Position numbers and translations under genes: made by a program
Assembly (NCBI GenBank): GCA_030583905.1
Contig: CP129481.1
Span: 2,448,136 to 2,512,135 of the forward strand
Origin: Anaerolineales bacterium
Lineage (GTDB): Bacteria; Chloroflexota; Anaerolineae; Anaerolineales; Villigracilaceae
DNA length: 64,000 bases
Direction: 5' to 3'
Shown: one piece after another, positions 60,144 through 64,000 of the stretch
How the letters are laid out: each line of letters starts with the position of its first letter
Position numbering within the stretch: the stretch's first letter is position 1
The notes under the pieces: generated by a model
Seen by the model: only the letters and a program-made list of their open reading frames with translations
Told to the model about the DNA's origin: nothing
Databases searched by the model: none

Positions 60144-60922
60144 GAAGAATGTGCTTAATGCTTTTGCCTGTTTTGCTTGCCATTTCCGCCTGCGGACCGT
60201 CACTTTCGCCTGAGGACCAAGCCATCCTCACCGCCGCCGCATGGACGGAGACATCGACGCCTGTCCCTGTCCCCACCTCCACAGCGACTCTTGTCCCAAC
60301 CGCCACATCCACCCCGACAACTGCCTTTACACCAACGGTCACATTCACGCCGCAGCCCACTGCCACGCCGACCTCCTCACAGCCCACAGTGACCGTCAAC
60401 CAGCAGGCACGCTGCCGCTACGGACCGTCCACAGCGTATCTTCACGCCGCCGATCTCTACACCGGCGACAAGGGCATTGTCCGCTGGCGGGCGGTGTACA
60501 GCCAGTGGCTGTACGTCCAGTTCGAAAAACTCAGTTACTCGTGCTGGGTCGCCCCCTCCACCGTGGAAATGGTCGGCGATGTCAGCACGCTCCCAAAAGT
60601 GGAACCAAATCTGCAATCCATCGGCAGCAATATGTACGGACCTCCGCAAGATGTGCAGGCATCCCGCAAAGGAGATCAGGTCACCATTTCTTGGGACCGG
60701 GTCGAGATGACCCAGGACGATGACCGCGGATATTTCATCGAAGCCTTTGTCTGTCAGGGCGGCGCCTATCTGTGGTGGACCTTCTCCTACCCCGACCAAT
60801 ACAGCACCACGCTCACGGTCAAGGACGAGGCGGGCTGCCACTCGCCTTCACATGGAAAGCTGTACACCGTGGAAAAACACGGCTACTCCCAGCCTGTGGA
60901 CATCCCCTGGCCCAAACCATAA
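60140..60922 (+). CDS. Lipoprotein with SH3-like and fibronectin-like domains, 260 aa
   Basis: Lipobox AISAC (Cys18), then a Thr/Pro linker to about 85. Residues 85-145 resemble a bacterial SH3 domain (VNQQARCRYGPSTAYL, YSQWLYVQF, CWVAPSTVE), which often binds peptidoglycan. From about 170 a fibronectin type III-like segment follows (PPQDVQASRKGDQVTISWDRV). ATG overlaps the amidohydrolase stop (ATGA), an odd pairing of cytosolic enzyme and surface protein. Confidence 0.8.
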   Translation: MRRMCLMLLPVLLAISACGPSLSPEDQAILTAAAWTETSTPVPVPTSTATLVPTATSTPTTAFTPTVTFTPQPTATPTSSQPTVTVNQQARCRYGPSTAYLHAADLYTGDKGIVRWRAVYSQWLYVQFEKLSYSCWVAPSTVEMVGDVSTLPKVEPNLQSIGSNMYGPPQDVQASRKGDQVTISWDRVEMTQDDDRGYFIEAFVCQGGAYLWWTFSYPDQYSTTLTVKDEAGCHSPSHGKLYTVEKHGYSQPVDIPWPKP

Positions 60923-60924
60923 AA

Positions 60925-60963
60925 AAACAAAGTCCCTGACTGGAAATGTCAGGGACTTTGTTT
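60925..60963. terminator. Bidirectional terminator
   Basis: A 16-bp perfect stem (60925-60940 with 60948-60963) with AAA/TTT ends. Confidence 0.88.
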
Positions 60964-60972
60964 CATAAAAAT

Positions 60973-61341
60973 CTACGAGAGTATCTTCGCCTTCTTAAAC
61001 GCGCTTTCCAGCATATCAAGCGTCACCGGCTTGATCACCATTGCCTGCGCGCCGCCGCGCAGCACGTGCTGGCGTGTTTCGGGCTGGTCGTCGGATGTGA
61101 TGATGACCACGGGCACTTTCATCAGGCGCGGTTCGCGGCGGATATAGGCAAGCACTTCCGTGCCGTCCACACCGGGCATGTTGATATCGAGACAAATAAA
61201 AGATGGAATAAAGCCCGCAAGAATCGACATGGCGGGGCTTGATCCATATGCTACCTTCGCGGGCAGGTCAAGCAGCCCCAACATTTGCTGCAATGCATCC
61301 GCCGTCTGGCGGTTATCGTCAATGATCAATCCTTCCAACAT
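60973..61341 (-). CDS. Stand-alone response regulator receiver, 122 aa
   Basis: Receiver domain: IIDDNRQ, phospho-Asp in FICLDINMPGVDG, Thr/Ser in IITSDD and Lys in VIKPVT. ATG 61341 overlaps the stop of the MoeA fusion by one base (TGATG); TTG one codon earlier is less likely. It is the fourth receiver-only protein in the window, and it is translationally coupled to a cofactor-synthesis gene. Confidence 0.88.
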   Translation of the reverse strand: MLEGLIIDDNRQTADALQQMLGLLDLPAKVAYGSSPAMSILAGFIPSFICLDINMPGVDGTEVLAYIRREPRLMKVPVVIITSDDQPETRQHVLRGGAQAMVIKPVTLDMLESAFKKAKILS

Positions 61342-63341
61342 CAATCCTCCAAAATTATCGCGCCCATCACAGACACGTCATATCCTTTCAGGTGAGATAC
61401 CGCCTCCCGGAACCGCGGATCAGACAGCAGGTCGAAGAGAGGCGCAAGCAGTTCGTCATCCGCAAATTGTTTTGGGATGACCAGATCGTAACGTTCCTGG
61501 AATAACGGGATAAAGTCCAGATCCAACGCCTGAGCCGCAGCGGCAATCCCCAGCCCGCAATCCGCACGCCCCGAAGCCACCGCCGCCGCCACGCCCAGAT
61601 GAGTATACTCTTCCTGTGTATAGCCCGCAATGGACTCCGGCGGAATTGACATCAAATTCAAATGATAGTCGAGCAGGACGCGCGTGCCCGCTCCGCGCTG
61701 GCGGTTCACAAACTGGACGTCACGCCTCTCTCCCGACGTGGAACTGCTGAGGTCTTCCAGGCTTTTGATTCCCTTTGGGTTTCCCTTCTTCACGATCAAG
61801 CCCTGATCGCGCCCCACCAGAGCAACCACCTTGACCGGAATATCCGGCATGTACCGGCGGATGTAGGAAATGTTGTATTCGCCCGTTTGCGGATCGAGCA
61901 GGTGCGAGCCTGCCAGATGCGCCTCGCCGCGCCGCAACGCCACCAGCCCGCCCTGCGAACCGACGTTGGCGGAAGCCAGCCTGCGGTCATGCTCCGCGAG
62001 GAATTGCGCAATCAAGTCCAGCGTCAGGTCGTGCGAGCCGATGGCAAGGATGGTCTTTTCGATCTCGTTCCGCTTGCGATACAAGCGGACTTGGATCTTC
62101 TCGCCCGCTTCCATGCCCTGCGTGCCGCTCGGGATCAACGCCAGTCCATCCGCTTGGACGAGCGATGTGATCACTCCCGCCCCGCGCGAAAGTGGAGCCG
62201 CAAGCAATTTCCCGCCTACTTTCCCGACCACAACCCGCACAAAGTCATCATCTCCCGCAGGCGAGACCAGTTTACGTGTGAGCGTGGCTTCTTCGGTCGG
62301 CAATTCCAGCGGACGCCGTCCCAGCCACTTGGCAATGACGGGTTCGGCGAAAATATCCACGGTGAGCGCGGCAGAGACGGGATAGCCGGGGACGCCAATG
62401 ATCGGTGTCAGGTGTGAGGTGTCAGGGTTCAGGTCTTCGGATTTTCGATTGATGAGACCGAGAATAACTGGATGACCGGGTCTCACCGCCACGCCATGCA
62501 CCAACAATTGACCCAACTTTTCCACCACCTTGGCGGAAAAATCTTCCGCACCGGCGGAGGAGCCTGCGTTCAACAGAACCAGATCATGCGTTTGCGCGGC
62601 TTGCCGAACGTTTTCACAAATGAGATCAAAGTCATCTTTTATGATCGGATAGCGGGTAGATTCGCCGCCCATTTGTCGAATTTGAGAGGCGATCACAAGC
62701 GAGTTGTATTCGAGAATATCCCCCGCCTTGAGTTTCGAGCCGATCGGGACGAGTTCCGTTCCGGTCGGGATGATTGCCACCTTTGGCTTGCGCGCCACGC
62801 AGATAGACTGGTGTCCCGCCGCGGCAATGGCGCCCAAATCCACGGGCTTGAGGACATGCCCGGCGGGAAGTACCAATTGCGTGGCAACGATATCCTCCCC
62901 CATCGGGCGGACATGCGCCCACGGCGCAACGGCGGCGCGGATGCGGATGGATTTCGGCGCGCGGATGGCAGAGGTGATCTCGCCGTTCGCGTCCAATGAT
63001 TCGACGTTTTCGATGGGGATGACAGCATTCGACCATTCGGGCAGCGGATCGCCGGTATCCACATACTGCGCTTGCGGACCGGTGTACAAGGTCAATGGCG
63101 AGGAAGGCTGTGCGCCGCTCGTCTCCACCGCGCGGACGGCAAAACCGTCCATCGCGGAGGCGTGATAATGCGGCGACGAGATGGACGCCCAAACTGGCTC
63201 GGCAGTGACGCGCCCCAGCGCATTCTCGTCGAGCGGAATTTCTTCCACGCCGAGCGTGCGCCACAGATTCGCATCCTGCAAGGCTTCACGCAGGCGGGTT
63301 TGGGCTTGGGAAAGTGGGATGTCGTGAAGGTAGACTGACAT
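61341..63341 (-). CDS. moeA: MoeA molybdopterin molybdenumtransferase fused to a periplasmic-binding-protein-like domain, 666 aa
   Basis: Residues 1-415 are MoeA: SSPHYHASAMDGFAVRA, TGDPLPEWSNAVIPIEN, PTGTELV, LLNAGSSAGAEDF and GVPGYPVSAALT. MoeA inserts metal into molybdopterin-AMP. Residues 430-666 are a LysR-substrate/type 2 PBP-like domain (ILAIGSHDLTLDLIAQFL, GSHLLDPQTGEYN, RQRGAGTRVLLDYHL and a conserved GLGIAAAAQALDLDFIPLF), as seen in COG1910-type proteins; it may sense molybdate, tungstate or pterin. The fusion is known in other bacteria and archaea. It probably serves the AOR at 22 kb with tungsten. Confidence 0.92.
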   Translation of the reverse strand: MSVYLHDIPLSQAQTRLREALQDANLWRTLGVEEIPLDENALGRVTAEPVWASISSPHYHASAMDGFAVRAVETSGAQPSSPLTLYTGPQAQYVDTGDPLPEWSNAVIPIENVESLDANGEITSAIRAPKSIRIRAAVAPWAHVRPMGEDIVATQLVLPAGHVLKPVDLGAIAAAGHQSICVARKPKVAIIPTGTELVPIGSKLKAGDILEYNSLVIASQIRQMGGESTRYPIIKDDFDLICENVRQAAQTHDLVLLNAGSSAGAEDFSAKVVEKLGQLLVHGVAVRPGHPVILGLINRKSEDLNPDTSHLTPIIGVPGYPVSAALTVDIFAEPVIAKWLGRRPLELPTEEATLTRKLVSPAGDDDFVRVVVGKVGGKLLAAPLSRGAGVITSLVQADGLALIPSGTQGMEAGEKIQVRLYRKRNEIEKTILAIGSHDLTLDLIAQFLAEHDRRLASANVGSQGGLVALRRGEAHLAGSHLLDPQTGEYNISYIRRYMPDIPVKVVALVGRDQGLIVKKGNPKGIKSLEDLSSSTSGERRDVQFVNRQRGAGTRVLLDYHLNLMSIPPESIAGYTQEEYTHLGVAAAVASGRADCGLGIAAAAQALDLDFIPLFQERYDLVIPKQFADDELLAPLFDLLSDPRFREAVSHLKGYDVSVMGAIILED

Positions 63342-63358
63342 GAATATAAATAAAACTC

Positions 63359-63483
63359 CGCTGGTTGAGTAGCGCGAAGCGCGTATCGAAACCAGATGTT
63401 TTCAAGAAAAGTAGAATCTCATTCAACCTGCTGGTTTCGATACAACACTCGCCAAAGAACGGCTCATGTCTACTCAACCAGCG
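63359..63483. repeat. Nested inverted repeat (GCTGGTTGAGTAG type), full element
   Basis: Outer arms CGCTGGTTGAGTAG (63359-63372) and its complement (63470-63483); inner arms TATCGAAACCAG (63384-63395) and its complement (63431-63442). It lies between the MoeA fusion and the aminotransferase gene; a partial copy is at 48106-48142. It looks like a dispersed, possibly mobile, non-coding palindrome. Confidence 0.8.
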
Positions 63484-63489
63484 GCTTTA

Positions 63490-64000
63490 CTACCCAACCC
63501 CATCCATCGCCGCGCCCAATCGCTTGACGATCTCATCCACTTCATCTTCATTGATGGAAAGCGGCGGCGAGAAGGCGAGCGTATTTCCCAGCGGACGCGA
63601 GCGCAATCCATGCGCCTCGGCGGCTTTGAAGATTTTCATTGTCGTGGCAGGGTCGGCAGTTTTGGTGGATTTATCTGAAACGATCTCCACGCCGCACACC
63701 AAGCCGAGCCCGCGCACATCACCGACGAATGGGAATTCGCTCAGCGATTGCAGACCTGCAAGCAGGCGCGCTCCCAATTCACGCGCGCGTTGCGGATAAT
63801 TCTCTTTCTCCATGATCTCGAGATTCTTCAATCCCACCGCGCACGCCATTGCATGACCCGAATAGGTATATCCGTGCATGTACGCTTCGCTGTCCGCGGC
63901 GGATTCCATCGTTTCGCGGATTTCGTCCGAGATCTGGATTCCGCCCAACTGGGCGTATCCGCTCGTGATGGCTTTGGCAAACGACAGGATGTCGGGTTTG
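63490..64000 (-). CDS. Class III PLP-dependent aminotransferase, C-terminal part (5' partial)
   Basis: The first visible residues are KPDILSFAKAITSGYAQLGG, where the Lys of AKAI is the PLP-binding lysine of the class III (omega-amino acid) family. GYTYSGHAMACAVGLKNLEIME, GDVRGLGLVCGVEIVSDK and the C-terminal ISINEDEVDEIVKRL-like end (PPLSINEDEVDEIV) follow. The N-terminal two-thirds lies beyond the window end. Substrate is unresolved: beta-alanine, taurine or similar amines are candidates. Confidence 0.87.
   Translation of the reverse strand, partial: KPDILSFAKAITSGYAQLGGIQISDEIRETMESAADSEAYMHGYTYSGHAMACAVGLKNLEIMEKENYPQRARELGARLLAGLQSLSEFPFVGDVRGLGLVCGVEIVSDKSTKTADPATTMKIFKAAEAHGLRSRPLGNTLAFSPPLSINEDEVDEIVKRLGAAMDGVG

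Overview
The window looks like a chromosomal contig from an Anaerolineae-type member of the Chloroflexota (inference from gene content; no rRNA or marker gene is present). The pointers are many lipoproteins with poly-Gly or Thr/Pro-rich linkers just after the lipobox Cys, a solitary MttB-type methyltransferase, a tungsten aldehyde:ferredoxin oxidoreductase, fused ABC transporter subunits, an NBR1-type Ig lipoprotein and fairly high G+C. Gene density is high, in short operons on both strands, with many small bidirectional hairpin terminators.

Layout. 1-4.9 kb: end of a membrane gene, a lipoprotein, a zinc alcohol dehydrogenase, a GAF-GAF-GGDEF diguanylate cyclase and a SpoU-type RNA methyltransferase. 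5-10.7 kb: a complete oligopeptide/dipeptide-type ABC operon (binding protein, DppB, a DppC-DppD fusion, DppF) with a terminator-like hairpin in its leader and another after the binding-protein gene. 10.8-14.4 kb: an S9 peptidase, GNAT and creatininase-family group. 14.4-18.3 kb: NBR1-Ig lipoprotein, MttB homologue, RIO kinase and a truncated gene with two tandem terminators. 18.3-21.9 kb: a repeat-rich spacer, then three genes separated by attC-like sites (TIGR02391 protein, helix-hairpin-helix protein, NUDIX hydrolase), which reads as an integron cassette array without an integrase. 21.9-27.7 kb: tungsten AOR, SCP2 protein, and a polar amino acid ABC operon ending in a DDAH-like hydrolase. 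27.8-37 kb: tRNA-Leu, plsX, NERD-like protein, DinG-type exonuclease/helicase, arylamine N-acetyltransferase, DUF422 protein, GAF-HD-GYP phosphodiesterase, dcd and DUF1684. 37-43.2 kb: ECF transporter, divergent thrC/thrB and TerC. 43.7-45.4 kb: a second, nearly identical copy of the last two cassettes. 45.4-53.8 kb: GIY-YIG-like, DUF1905, nucleotidyltransferase, radical SAM, zinc-finger, glycosyltransferase, aspA, MoxR/VWA pair and ABM protein. 53.8-64 kb: PilZ, three tandem receiver-only proteins, cytochrome c, HhH protein, GDPD, DUF1684, nitroreductase, HDAC-like amidohydrolase, SH3 lipoprotein, another receiver, a MoeA-PBP fusion and a class III aminotransferase running off the end.

How it fits together. 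Peptide and amino acid import (two ABC systems), peptidase, DDAH, aspartase and threonine biosynthesis suggest an amino-acid-using heterotroph. The AOR needs tungstopterin, for which the MoeA fusion is a plausible insertase. c-di-GMP synthesis (GGDEF), breakdown (HD-GYP) and reading (PilZ) are all present, together with four receiver-only proteins and no histidine kinase.

The most notable signals are the cassette array and its duplicated half, several promoters placed 6-9 bases from an ATG that imply leaderless mRNAs, and terminator-like hairpins in mRNA leaders. All coordinates, motifs and similarities were judged by eye; no search was run.
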